DNA of 64,000 nt from Macrocystis pyrifera (taxonomy: Eukaryota > Sar > Phaeophyceae > Laminariales > Laminariaceae): positions 4,592,041 to 4,656,040 of the forward strand of contig JASSKH010000017.1 of assembly GCA_031763025.1 (NCBI GenBank), read 5' to 3'. The position numbers and the translations under genes are program-made. The notes below the pieces were generated by a model. The model did no database searches. It saw only the letters and a list, made by a program, of their open reading frames with translations, and was not told where the DNA came from. The first letter of the stretch is position 1. Every line of letters begins with the position of its first letter. Shown here piece by piece: positions 13,442 through 21,177 of the stretch.

Positions 13442-14780
13442 AAACAGCAGCAGAAGCAGCAGCAGCTGAAGCGGCGTGGGCTGCGGCGGCAGAAGCGGCG
13501 GCGGAAGCGGGAAAACAGTTGCTGAGCGGAAAAGAGTGGTACGCCCAGGAGGCGTTTCGGGCACTCAATCAGGTCAGGGTATTTGCTTGAGACGGGCGTG
13601 GGGTGGGGTCGTGTTCACTGGCGCGGAATTCGGTGAACAACATCCCGCGCCCGTAGTTTTTTATTGGTTCAACTACTTTCGAGAAAGTTTGTGTGATTGG
13701 GGAAAGCTCCCTGGATGCCGCCACGTGACGTAATCCAAGGTCCTGACGTCACTTTCTGATCAAGGAGATTGCTTGTTTCAGGCGACGGCTGCTTGCCTTC
13801 GGACAGTGGTGGAATGGTGGAAAAGGCTGGCCACACCCTGTGTCAGAGTTATCGAGCGTCGTCCTTCGACCTGTTGTCCACGTAGATGTGGCGCCTTTCT
13901 TTGTAACAATTGCAGCGAATCGAATGCCCCACCCGGCATGGCGCCGGTTGAAACTACGGATTAAGATGCATGACTTGGGGCCTCCCAAAAAAAAAATTAA
14001 ACTTGAAAGTTCACGTCTCTGCGGTGAGACCGATTTTTTTCTCCTTCGAAAAACTCTATATTTTGCAAGCAAGCCGCGTGTAATGCTTCGATCGCGCGTG
14101 GTACACGTTGTGTACGACCTTAGGAAGGATGATATCTGCTGGTTCTGGTATATGAATGTTCCCCTGGGATGCTTTTACGGGTATTCGAGATGCCTGTTGT
14201 TGGTGTCAATAATTGCCGTGCGCGTGCCCCACCCCCCCCGCCATCAATTAATTCGACGTTGTCATCCATATGCAAGAAATCCGCCTCACAGGCGGTTCTT
14301 ACATAGTAGCGTGCAGCTCACCCTTGATGCGAATCGCCCAACACCTCACGGCGCTTCGCGCTTGGTGCAAGCACTGTCTGCCTGGTCGGTGAAAGCCTAA
14401 CGTGTGCTCCGTCCCGGCACTGTAGGAATGCGAGGGTCTATGATCATACGACTACGGCCATGCATGACACGAGTACACCCCCCTCCGCCCCCTCCTGCCT
14501 CCCCTCGGTTCTCTTTCAGGCCCTCGGAAGATGCATTCGCCACGTGTACGACTACGGCGTGATCTGCCTGATCGATGAGCGCTTCCAACGCGGAAGCACC
14601 CCGAAGTTCCTTGCGAAATGGATGCGGGATCTCCTGGGCGACTTCACGGGCCTTCCGCACATGGGCCACAGGATGAAGGAGGTTCGGACCTTGGTGCTTG
14701 TGCGGTTTGACCCGACCCTTGAGCAGCCCTCGAATTTTGCCCAGGCGGTCGGGGTTAAGGCTATACAGTACGAAGTATAG
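1118..14780 (+). CDS. FANCJ: FANCJ/BRIP1-like DNA helicase (3' part, at least 12 exons)
   Basis: Superfamily 2 iron-sulfur DNA helicase of the XPD/FANCJ/RTEL1 group, a nuclear 5'-3' helicase used in crosslink repair and G-quadruplex unwinding (family knowledge). Phase-compatible exons: 1118-1256, 2277-2369, 4121-4201, 4506-4699, 5828-5954, 6933-7037, 8915-9003, 9562-9715, 11399-11557, 12986-13106, 13352-13572, 14520-14780. Visible signatures in order are VILTSGTLSP (motif III), GVLVFLPSYALL (IV), VYRGKMSEGISF (V) and [12 protein letters not shown] (VI). Alternating matches to human BRIP1, such as LEANHVVK and DQIGRTVVALC, favour FANCJ over RTEL1 or DDX11. Walker A, the FeS cysteines and the DEAH box lie off the left edge. 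The first three exons are tentative. The 13106/13352 borders are one of several phase-compatible choices. An alanine-rich insert separates motifs V and VI. The stop at 14780 may be bypassed by splicing to the Gly-rich ORF downstream. Confidence 0.85.
1283..1345 (+). repeat. Poly-C tract just after a helicase donor site
   Basis: A run of about 36 C followed by a broken C/T run, 26 bases inside the intron. No retroposon body is attached. Confidence 0.9.
1513..1628. mobile_element. Inverted-repeat element, family A, copy 1
   Basis: It is bounded by TATTACGGGGGTCCATAG and its complement CTATGGTCCCCCGTAATA. Inverted repeats of about 29 bp surround a conserved AT-rich centre with TTTACCTATTTTT. 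A TA target duplication is plausible. Five more copies occur in the window. Confidence 0.85.
1753..1802. repeat. (GGCC)n followed by (CT)n microsatellite
   Basis: Five to six GGCC units run straight into about nine CT units. Confidence 0.9.
2277..2369 (+). CDS. FANCJ: FANCJ-like helicase, tentative exon
   Basis: Acceptor GAGCAG, donor GTGAGC, 31 codons in phase 0 at both ends. It encodes KKRWECDSAGSNFWSDLNRR and PVMSLVS. Composition and borders look like coding sequence. The match to the helicase is by position and phase only. Confidence 0.35.
2444..2555. mobile_element. Inverted-repeat element, family A, copy 2
   Basis: It has the same inverted ends as the other family A copies (GGGGGCCATAGTAAATAGG and its complement) with a diverged left terminus (TGTTGCGG for TATTACGG). 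Confidence 0.85.
3007..3112. repeat. Short tandem repeat, TATCAGATATCGATGTCGTA
   Basis: Three imperfect units built on ATCGATGTCGTACGTA occur within about 105 bp. Confidence 0.8.
3590..3790 (+). repeat. Dispersed repeat with GATC words, copy 2
   Basis: It shares GCAGGTTGTACGGCTCCCAC and GGCAACATGGAGCTACAG with the copy at 300-432. It is preceded by inverted words such as GGGATCTGTATGGTACAGATCC. Confidence 0.7.
4121..4201 (+). CDS. FANCJ: FANCJ-like helicase, tentative exon
   Basis: Acceptor GTGGGCAG, donor GTGAGC, 27 codons in phase 0. It encodes GSWDAFAKRFDWMKLPSVSV. Its phase matches the next exon exactly. No firm family motif is present. Confidence 0.45.
4255..4432. repeat. Interspersed word repeat CTCTGGCATTAAAAA
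   Basis: Four copies of the word, spaced about 40-70 bp apart, in the intron just before the next helicase exon. Confidence 0.7.
4506..4699 (+). CDS. FANCJ: FANCJ-like helicase exon
   Basis: Acceptor GAGTGCAG, donor GTAATA. It encodes ALEEIKEMIKTADPEESRER and LNMLGNFLFVAG...EYNVNIMVWDN. The second part lines up with BRIP1 LKGLFMVLDYLF...DDYKIAIQQTYSW. It ends after two bases of an Arg codon. Confidence 0.75.
5521..5768 (+). mobile_element. Poly-C-tailed SINE-like element, near full length
   Basis: The body starts near TGTCATCCATATGCAAGAAA, continues through CTCACGGCGCTTCGCGC and GTCGGTGAAAACCCGACG, and ends with GGTCATACGACTACGGCC...AATGAGTA followed by about 39 C. The 5' side is also C-rich. 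I see no convincing tRNA A/B boxes in the head. It sits 60 bp upstream of a helicase acceptor. Confidence 0.8.
5828..5954 (+). CDS. FANCJ: FANCJ-like helicase exon
   Basis: Acceptor CTCCAAG (weak polypyrimidine tract), donor GTGAAT. It enters with one base completing Arg and then reads EHGRCPANGSPFMLGG and MWLMAPDVVFNEVAAQ, matching BRIP1 VLNFWCLNPAVAFSDI. The exact 5' border is chosen by phase. Confidence 0.75.
6357..6854 (+). mobile_element. Nest of five poly-C-tailed retroposon 3' ends
   Basis: Five 5'-truncated tails follow one another in the same orientation: 6357-6400 (SINE type), 6436-6501 (LINE type, with CAATGGTCAAATGACT), 6506-6632 (SINE type), 6633-6693 (diverged SINE type) and 6703-6854 (LINE 3' end with TTGGAGGTGTGTCTA). 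All except the first end in runs of about 18-35 C. The first ends in a broken C/T tract. Confidence 0.8.
6933..7037 (+). CDS. FANCJ: FANCJ-like helicase exon with motif III
   Basis: Acceptor CGCCGCCAG, donor GTATCA, 35 codons in phase 0. It encodes AHSVILTSGTLSPLHSLRAE then LGRSFGKRLLPFPQQ. TSGTLSP is the motif III signature of the XPD/FANCJ family. Confidence 0.95.
7471..7568. mobile_element. Inverted-repeat element, family B, copy 2
   Basis: Right half is TTTTGTCCCCAAAACGAGAC then TGCAGTCC. The left end, TTAACCCTGCGAAAAGTCCC, is diverged. Confidence 0.6.
7671..7880. mobile_element. Inverted-repeat element, GCAGCAGTGG ends
   Basis: The left end GCAGCAGTGGCCCCTCTC pairs with the right end GAGGGACCACTACTGCTGC. 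GTGCCGGTTG words lie inside, with a central (TA)n run. It is structurally a non-autonomous DNA transposon. Only one copy is in the window. Confidence 0.55.
8082..8205. repeat. 44-bp tandem repeat, three units
   Basis: Units start at 8082, 8126 and 8170 with GTGTCGCATAAATTTCGCAG. Confidence 0.9.
8915..9003 (+). CDS. FANCJ: FANCJ-like helicase exon
   Basis: Acceptor GACCGCCAG, donor GTGAGA. It encodes ALEANHVVKHGMQLEVIPVG and HSPDNRTTLT, matching BRIP1 [20 protein letters not shown]. It leaves two bases of a Thr codon that the next exon completes. Confidence 0.93.
9562..9715 (+). CDS. FANCJ: FANCJ-like helicase exon with motif IV
   Basis: Acceptor CGGCTCAG, donor GTGAGG. It encodes CVEKNMKRHSFLDQIGRTVV and IPRGVLVFLPSYALLRQVGL. 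GVLVFLPSY is helicase motif IV of this family. Confidence 0.95.
9806..11398. other. Helicase intron
   Basis: It holds one family B element (10459-10556). Otherwise I see only short AT runs and no further exon. Confidence 0.6.
10459..10556. mobile_element. Inverted-repeat element, family B, copy 3
   Basis: The inverted pair CACTCCCGTTTTGGGGACAA and TTGTCCCCAAAACGGGACTG lies about 20 bp apart. Confidence 0.8.
11399..11557 (+). CDS. FANCJ: FANCJ-like helicase exon leading into motif V
   Basis: 53 codons in phase 0, acceptor AAACAAG, donor GTGATC. It encodes VWSELEKIKGVIVEETEAAS and GGKAVLLAVYRGKMSE. It matches BRIP1 LELVKTVIVEPQG and ALLVAVCRGKVSEG. The acceptor lacks a long pyrimidine tract and is fixed by phase and homology. 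Confidence 0.95.
12179..12264 (+). mobile_element. Poly-C-tailed SINE-like element, 3' end only
   Basis: Truncated copy beginning TTTGGTCATATGACTACGG and ending ATGAGTA plus about 45 C. Confidence 0.85.
12588..12962 (+). mobile_element. Poly-C-tailed SINE-like element with internal 134-bp duplication
   Basis: Near full-length copy, preceded by a C run, starting near AGCTGTCATCCATTGCAAG. Bases 12663-12796 and 12797-12930 are a head-to-tail duplication starting CTTCATGCGAATCGCCG. The tail is CTGAGTACCCCC with an interrupted C run that merges with the polypyrimidine tract of the helicase acceptor at 12985. Confidence 0.88.
12986..13106 (+). CDS. FANCJ: FANCJ-like helicase exon, motif V region
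   Basis: Acceptor CTCCGTCAG. It encodes GISFNDHYARGVLCVGIPYP and IEAKRRFNNWKK, matching BRIP1 SDDNARAVITIGIPFPN and VELKRQYND. The donor at 13107 (GTGCGC) is the phase-compatible choice. Other donors up to about 13260 cannot be excluded because the frame stays open. Confidence 0.88.
13352..13572 (+). CDS. FANCJ: FANCJ-like helicase exon with alanine run
   Basis: Ends LLSGKEWYAQEAFRALNQ at donor GTCAGG, matching BRIP1 LLPGRQWYEIQAYRALNQ. The 5' half is an alanine-rich insert coded by (GCA)n, with one run of about 15 Ala. Human BRIP1 has only a few residues here. The acceptor GTGACAG at 13351 gives matching phase. The 3' border is firm and the 5' border is tentative. Confidence 0.85.
14245..14495 (+). 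mobile_element. Poly-C-tailed SINE-like element, near full length
   Basis: It is preceded by a run of C and starts near TTCGACGTTGTCATCCATA. It ends ATGCATGACACGAGTACACC, then a C-rich tail that runs into the pyrimidine tract and CAG of the helicase exon at 14520. Confidence 0.88.
14520..14780 (+). CDS. FANCJ: FANCJ-like helicase exon with motif VI
   Basis: Acceptor TTCTCTTTCAG. It encodes [20 protein letters not shown] and [20 protein letters not shown], matching BRIP1 [20 protein letters not shown]. Arg and Gly of motif VI (QALGRCIRH) are present. The frame stays open to the stop at 14778-14780. A GTATAG donor at 14775 could instead splice in phase to a further exon. Confidence 0.93.
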   Translation, partial: [86 protein letters not shown]

Positions 14781-14882
14781 AGTTAGGGTTATAGGGCTCA
14801 AAGTCAAGTATTACTGTTTAAGAGATGTTTCCGTTTGTTGACTGTACATATGTGTATAGCCAGACCACCGCTGTGCAGCTGT

Positions 14883-14908
14883 CGGGGCATATATATATAT
14901 AATATATG
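14883..14908. repeat. (TA)n microsatellite
   Basis: A run of alternating TA. Confidence 0.9.
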
Positions 14909-15333
14909 TATAGACGCCTGCTTGATTGACCGCACTGTGTCTCGTCAGTGGCACGCCACGTACTGCTAGTCGATTGTCTGATTTTTCGCCGCTGAGCACG
15001 ATTATTATTGTTCAGCCAATTTTCGTAGTGTGCCCCAAAAAAGTGAAGCCTTCTGTTCTTATTGTTGATGGGGTTCTTTTTTTTTTCGCGGGCCTATACT
15101 TAAGAGGGGTAGGCGCGCTTTGGGGTGTTCATGCGGACATCGATGATCGAGTGCCGTCAACCGCCATCACCCCGAAACGTGCTAGAGCCTCTTTTGCGAG
15201 AGCTGCACAGCGTATGTATGACCAACCAGAAGAGGTCTGCGAGCGCACCATATATTATCCGCCTTTTGTGTTTTTATGTTTCGTTGTTGTCCCACCTTCC
15301 ACACCCCCCCTGGCGGATCGTAATAAACGAAAG

Positions 15334-16587
15334 CTCTTCGAGGGCGCCCCAGGGTACGTGCAAGGCGAGAAAGACCGGGCAGCGCAAAAGAGGGAGGAGG
15401 CGGCAGCAAGGCGGCGCGCTCAATCCGAAGAACGATCCGAAGAACGGGCGGCGCTCGAAGACGGCGCGGGAAGTGGTGTCGGCAGCACGAGCGAAAGTGA
15501 GGTCAGGCGAGAACGAGGCGAGGGGGAGGCAAAAGACGGAGGGTGCAGTCCTGGGCCGGAGATGGGGGTAAGTCGCGCGGGTAGCGCTGTTGGCGGCGGC
15601 GGCGGCGGCGAGGCAAGCGGTGGCGACGTCAATTCCCCCGTCCAACCTTCCCCCGTCGCCGCCATGGGTTTAGTTGTCGGCCAGGGCTTGAACCACGCTG
15701 CGCGAGCTAGTTGTGACGGTGGTGGTGGTGGCCGTGGCGGTGATGCGCGAATCGCGGATGCGGTCGATGGACATTACCGGGCGCACCTCGCATTGGTCAC
15801 ACCGCCCTCGACCGCTAGCTCTGCCGCGGAATCGTCCTCCCCCGAGACCCCCGCGGTGCTGCCATCACTGTCGCCGCCGCAGGCACCCCTCGCAAGCCTT
15901 GAACCGATTCGCAACGCACAATCAGCCGGCGGCGGCCGTGGTGCCGGTGGCGGCGGCGGTGGTAGCGGCGGTGGTAGCGGCGGTGTTGATGGTGGTGGCG
16001 GCAGCGGCGGTGGTAGTGGCGGCGGCGGCGTCGGTCGCAGCCATCGACCTTCGCCGGGTTCGGCGACAGACATGGAGGATGGGGTTATTGCCGCGGCAGA
16101 CGCTTTGGCAGTAGCTGACGGGGGTGACGACTCTACCGCGCGACTACCGAGCACAGCGTTTCGAGAATGGCGCCGCACCCACCTGACGGTGGGCGGTGTC
16201 GGTAGTAGTGGTAGTCCGGTGCGCGGGGGTGGTTTCCCGGTACACGGCAGAGGCGGCTGCTCTGGACGAAAGGCGAGGGAAGCGCCCCCAGAGGGAACAG
16301 GAATGGCCGTCCTTGGGAGGGCTTGTGGAGTTGCTGACATCGGTATTGGTGGTGGTGGTGGTGATGTTGGCGGTGTTAGGTTAGGTGGTGACGGGGTTGA
16401 TTGCGGTAGGGAGACAGGGGTACGTGCCGGCGGGGGGCTCAGAGATAGCCACGGCGAGCGTGCAGAAGAGGACGCGGAGAGGGCTGACGATGATTGTCTT
16501 GTGAGCGGCGGCTTGAGCGCGATGGATGTGGTGCTAACCCAAGAGCAGGAGGAGGCAGAAACTTACACTATGATGTACGGCGAATAG
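15334..16587 (+). CDS. Gly/Ser/Ala-rich ORF, possible terminal exon of the helicase
   Basis: An unusually long open frame (about 417 codons from a possible acceptor CGAAAG). It starts LFEGAPGYVQGEKDRAAQKR, continues with charged Arg/Glu repeats, then a low-complexity middle of Gly runs mixed with Ser, Ala and Asp, and ends EQEEAETYTMMYGE. No domain is recognised. A donor at 14775 and this acceptor join in phase 0, so it could be the disordered C-terminal tail of the helicase. It could equally be a separate gene or a chance frame in GGY-rich DNA. Acidic ends and strand-specific openness over 1.2 kb favour real coding. Confidence 0.4.
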   Translation, partial: LFEGAPGYVQGEKDRAAQKREEAAARRRAQSEERSEERAALEDGAGSGVGSTSESEVRRERGEGEAKDGGCSPGPEMGVSRAGSAVGGGGGGEASGGDVNSPVQPSPVAAMGLVVGQGLNHAARASCDGGGGGRGGDARIADAVDGHYRAHLALVTPPSTASSAAESSSPETPAVLPSLSPPQAPLASLEPIRNAQSAGGGRGAGGGGGGSGGGSGGVDGGGGSGGGSGGGGVGRSHRPSPGSATDMEDGVIAAADALAVADGGDDSTARLPSTAFREWRRTHLTVGGVGSSGSPVRGGGFPVHGRGGCSGRKAREAPPEGTGMAVLGRACGVADIGIGGGGGDVGGVRLGGDGVDCGRETGVRAGGGLRDSHGERAEEDAERADDDCLVSGGLSAMDVVLTQEQEEAETYTMMYGE

Positions 16588-18457
16588 TTGGGAAGGCTTG
16601 CGTATCCCACGGCCTTTACATGGCGGATTATGTGCGTATGTGCCCTATTAGCCTGTTAGCCTTATCATGTATATGGAGCCCGGTGGTAATGTGAGCACCC
16701 GTAGGGATGCTTTGAGCAGGGTTTAGGAGGTTCCCCACAGTTTTGACGATTTTTTTTTCTCCCACAAAACACGCTTTCCTCGACGTCTTTAGGTCGGCAC
16801 GATTTTGTTCATATTCTAAATATCGCGCGAAAAGCGCTTACGGCTGCGGGAAAGCGCAGTTCCTCGAGCATCGACGAGCGAAGGCTACATAGCCAACGCG
16901 TGAGGTATAAGCAGGGCGCCTGAAGGTAAATGGGCATACCTTGTGAGACAAAAGACCTGCAGGGTACCGAATCTCACGTTGGAAGGGTGTGGCGGATGCG
17001 AAGGGAACGGCAACAGTTTTCTTTGCCAACAGCGGCGACCACGAGCTTCTCGCGTGGGCCCTTGCTGCATCCATGTAAATATAACAAAGACCTGTAACCA
17101 AAGCAAGCCGCAAGCCGCAAAGTGGTAAGGCCCGCATTTTTTAGCCATCAATTACTTGGCAGGTGCAGAGATACTTGGTAAATGGTTATGGTATCTTTTA
17201 GAGCTGCGGAGGCCGTGTGAGTATCGGTCGGTGTTCCCGTGTACAGCGCGTTGCCAAGGTACGTGATGCAATCCCGGGGTATTCCCCAGCGCTGCCCTGG
17301 AGGTACTTGAGAAAATGGAACGCTTGATTTCTTTCGTCCTTACTTTTTTAAGCCGTTTATTTCATCACCGGCCATCACTATCATACAGGTAGGTGGCACT
17401 GTTTTTTGCGGGACGGCGAATGAGAAATCTCCAGGTTGCTGATTTTACATCGGCGGCTGATGTTGCAATTCTTGAGAGAGGACTAACTAATCGGCGTGTT
17501 GTTGGCGTTCCGGTCGGGGACGCAACTCTCAGTTGGACGCCGCGTGCAACGCAATCCCTGTGCTTCTTTCTTTAGACTGATGAAAACGAAGACCCGCGCA
17601 CTTGTGCACATCAACACCCCCCCCACCCGCACCGTCGCCGTGATATTTGGAAAGCTCCCCCGTACCGAGTAACAGTTATTTTCGGGGGTGCGTTGCTTTT
17701 CGTCCTCTTTTTCGCGAGACCTACAGTACTGCTGTACGTACTACTGTACCCGTATGAACAGCACGTTGTTTTGTGGCGTCAAGCCAGCCGATTGTATCTC
17801 CTCGCTGTCCCCGGCTTCCCCCCCTTACGACCCAAAAACGCAGCCTCTCCGCCCCTTGTGTCGTCGTCGGCGCCTTCTGCAAGGAAACGTTGCCGCTCTA
17901 CCCCTCCCGCCTGCCGTGCCGGGCAACCCCGCGACACGATAAACAACGATCCGCCGACAAACCGCGCACATATTTTTACCGCGACACCTGCTTTAATTTC
18001 GAGGGCCGGATGCTTTATTCAACCGGCTATCATAAGCACGTGTTCCTCGTCTCTAACCCGACTGACGATGCCAGGTTAAAATGCGGGCCTGCTGAAGGTC
18101 TGGCTGTACGCCCACAAGGAGCGGGGGAAGCTCGAAAACACGCCAGCAGGTTGTGTGAGCGTCCCACACAAGGCACGGACGCGGTGGCCGTCCAGCCTAA
18201 GAGTTAGGGGGGAAATCTTGTGGGTCTTACGCGGTCGCTTGCACAATGGTGACCACAACCGCCAACCGCTTGTAATCCGTCGACTACATGATAAGGGTGC
18301 GCCGACAACATGAAAAAAATACACAGCACCCGAAATGGATGAAAATACCCTGCCTACGCACAATACAAAACCCTTCCGTGCGTCACACAAAATGCTCCTT
18401 CCTGCCTCTCACACCATTCTCCCCCCAAACATATTACCACGAAAAAAAGCCTCCAAT
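16588..18457. other. Intergenic region between helicase and JmjC genes
   Basis: The two genes converge here. I find no exon, RNA gene or repeat family member that I can support. Confidence 0.5.
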
Positions 18458-18890
18458 TTACGCAAACGAAAACCCAAAGCTGAAGCCGCCGCCGGAATCG
18501 GCGCCGAGCCCAGTCCCGCCTCGACCCCCAGCCCCCCCCTTAGCGCCAACCATGGCACACCCCGTCCCGTCACCCGCCGCACGGTCGCCCGCGGAACCGT
18601 TTTCGCCCGACGAAACACCTTCCTTGAGCTTCTCCCACAACCTCGGCCTCTTGCTGACGCCGCCTGGTCGCTTTCCCGCATGAACGCTTCTTCCGACACC
18701 CGTCGAGCCCCCGGCCGCGACGCTATCGGCGGTCGCGGCGGCTGTGGTGGTAGCGGCGGCGGCAGCTGCCATCTCTTCCGCGCCGAGCGCGGGGTACTTG
18801 GCGGCGAGGGCGGAGACAAACCGCTCTCCGAGGTCGTCGCGCTGGTCCGGCGGGAGGCCCGAGATAAGGTGTTTCTGCGTGAGCAAGAAG
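18458..18890 (-). CDS. F-box/JmjC gene exon 10 (C-terminal tail)
   Basis: Acceptor GGTGGCGGCAG. It encodes [20 protein letters not shown] and [13 protein letters not shown], then an Ala/Thr and Gly-rich tail ending FSFGFSFA and TAA at 18460-18458. SGLP...R..L is the usual post-JmjC helix of this family. Confidence 0.88.
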
Positions 18891-21128
18891 CTGCCGCCAC
18901 CGCCGCCGCCACCGCGTCACAAGAGTTTCAGTCAGCCGTGCCGTGCCGCCCGACGTACGTGCGTACCGGAAAATGCACCCCATACGGTCGGTAGATCGGT
19001 CGTTAGACCAGTCGGTAGACCGACCGTGTTGTTGTACCGGTACCAGGTACGCAAACATGAACAGACGGTGGTGTGGAGACAGGGTGGTAAAATTAGGAGA
19101 AAAGCCGGAGGGGGGAGGCGGCGGCGGTGGCGGCGGCGATGGGGTAGGGAGGGGGGTAGATGAGAAGACGGGTTGGCTGCTCTTGGGAGACGTGGAGTAC
19201 ATATGTAGGGGTCGCACACATGTCCATCCAGGAAATGTCGCAGAAATGAGTACAGGCCAAAAGCTCGAGCTTACGGAAAACACGGGACGAAATAAATAGT
19301 ATGAGTGAGAACATCGAGGCAGGGAAAAGGTGACACGATTTTTTTTCCACCTGACTGACCGATGCATCGCACCGCCGTAGTGCCTCGTACCCCTCCCGGC
19401 CTGCCGCAACTTGGCAGGGGCCAGCGCGAGCGCGCTTTCGGCATCATTATCGCCGGCAGCGCCGGGCCGTAAGCACAGGAAAGTAAGGCGCTCTCACCTG
19501 ACGACGTGCGGAAGGTTGACGCTGCTGACGAAGTTTTGCGTGATCGCCACCGACCACTCCAGGTTGAGCACGCAGTGCCACCAACCCATGGGCACGAAGA
19601 CGACCTCCCCGGCGGACACCACGCACTCCAGAGGCCGCGACTTCCGTCCCGGCGCGTGACACTCCTGTGCGGGGAGCGCGATCAACCGAGCGGTTCGTTT
19701 CATCGTTCGCGTGGCAAACCAAAAAGGTGTTCTCAACATCAAACGTAGGAAATTTGGGGTTTCAATAATTTCAGATTCATCAAGGACAATAAAGACTCCT
19801 TTACAGAACGAACACTGCAACTCTATATGAAGCACAAACGTTTATTTACACACCACTGCAAAAAAAAGTATCCCACACAAATTCCCTGCAGAAAGTTTCA
19901 CCCCACCGTAGTAATTCCGTGCGAAACTTATCTCACACTATTTTCTCTGCGAAACGTATCCCCCACGATTTCTCGACACAACTCATCCCCCACTAATTCC
20001 AAGTATTTTTTCCCCGAAACATGGGTGCAGCTCTGACACGAGTCACCGTACGTAGTGGGGAGGGGGGGGGGTGTACTCATTATCATACATGGCCGTAGTC
20101 GCATGATCATGGACCCTCGCATCCCTACAATGCCGGGACGGAGCACGTCGGGTTTTCACCGACCAGGGATGGGGGGGGGGGAGGCTCGCTCGGAAGGTTT
20201 GTTGGATCTAACAACAGCAGTAGGGTTTTTACCCAAAAACCAAACAGGAAAAATGAAACAACCAACACCCAAAAAGAGCTTCGAACAGCAACTGGAATCA
20301 CATCCGCCGAAAGTGCTGTCATTTTCCGCCACGCTCGATTCTCCCGCGTACATACTGCGCCACTGAAACAAAGTGATACCCACGGCACGCAGAGAAAGTA
20401 GCCACGCCAAATCACGCCACACCCGACAAACAACTCTTGCGCATCGTTCCGGCTCAGCAGGTATTTCAACCTGTGCACGCCGCCACCTTTCTTTCCCCCC
20501 CGCCCCTGCCCTGCCACCGCCCCGCCCTTTCTCAAAAGGCTGGCGACTCCCAACAATCCAATAAGCCATGCATGTCGTTTCTGCTCTTGACTATTCTTGA
20601 CGCTGGGTTACCACCGACCGGACGGCCCACGACGACTCACGTAGTACACACTACTTTGAAGTCGTACAACGCATGTAGATCTGTGCTCAAATGCGATTTG
20701 CTCCGTTGTTTTCTTGTTTGACTGATATATTTCATTTCCCTCAGGGTTTAGGGTTAGGGAACCTGTGCTTGAGAGACCACGGGCTAGGTCATGGCGATCC
20801 GTCAGATGCGAGAAAAGCAGCAACAGGAGCAGCGACAACAAAGACAACAAGACTACCACCAGCAACAACAACGACAACAAGACCACCAAGAACAGCAGCA
20901 GCAACAGCAACAACCCCCCCCCCCCCCCCCCCCCCCACACCATCACCACCACCAGCCCCCTCCTACATCACCTATCACCAACACCACGTCACAACCACCA
21001 CCATCCCCCCCCCCCCCCCTCCTCTGTCAATGAGTACACCCCCCCCCCTCACCGACCAGGCTCCGTCCCAGCATTGTAGGGATGCAAGGGCCCATGGTCA
21101 TACGGCTACGGCCATGCATGATAATGAG

Positions 21129-21177
<49 letters not shown>

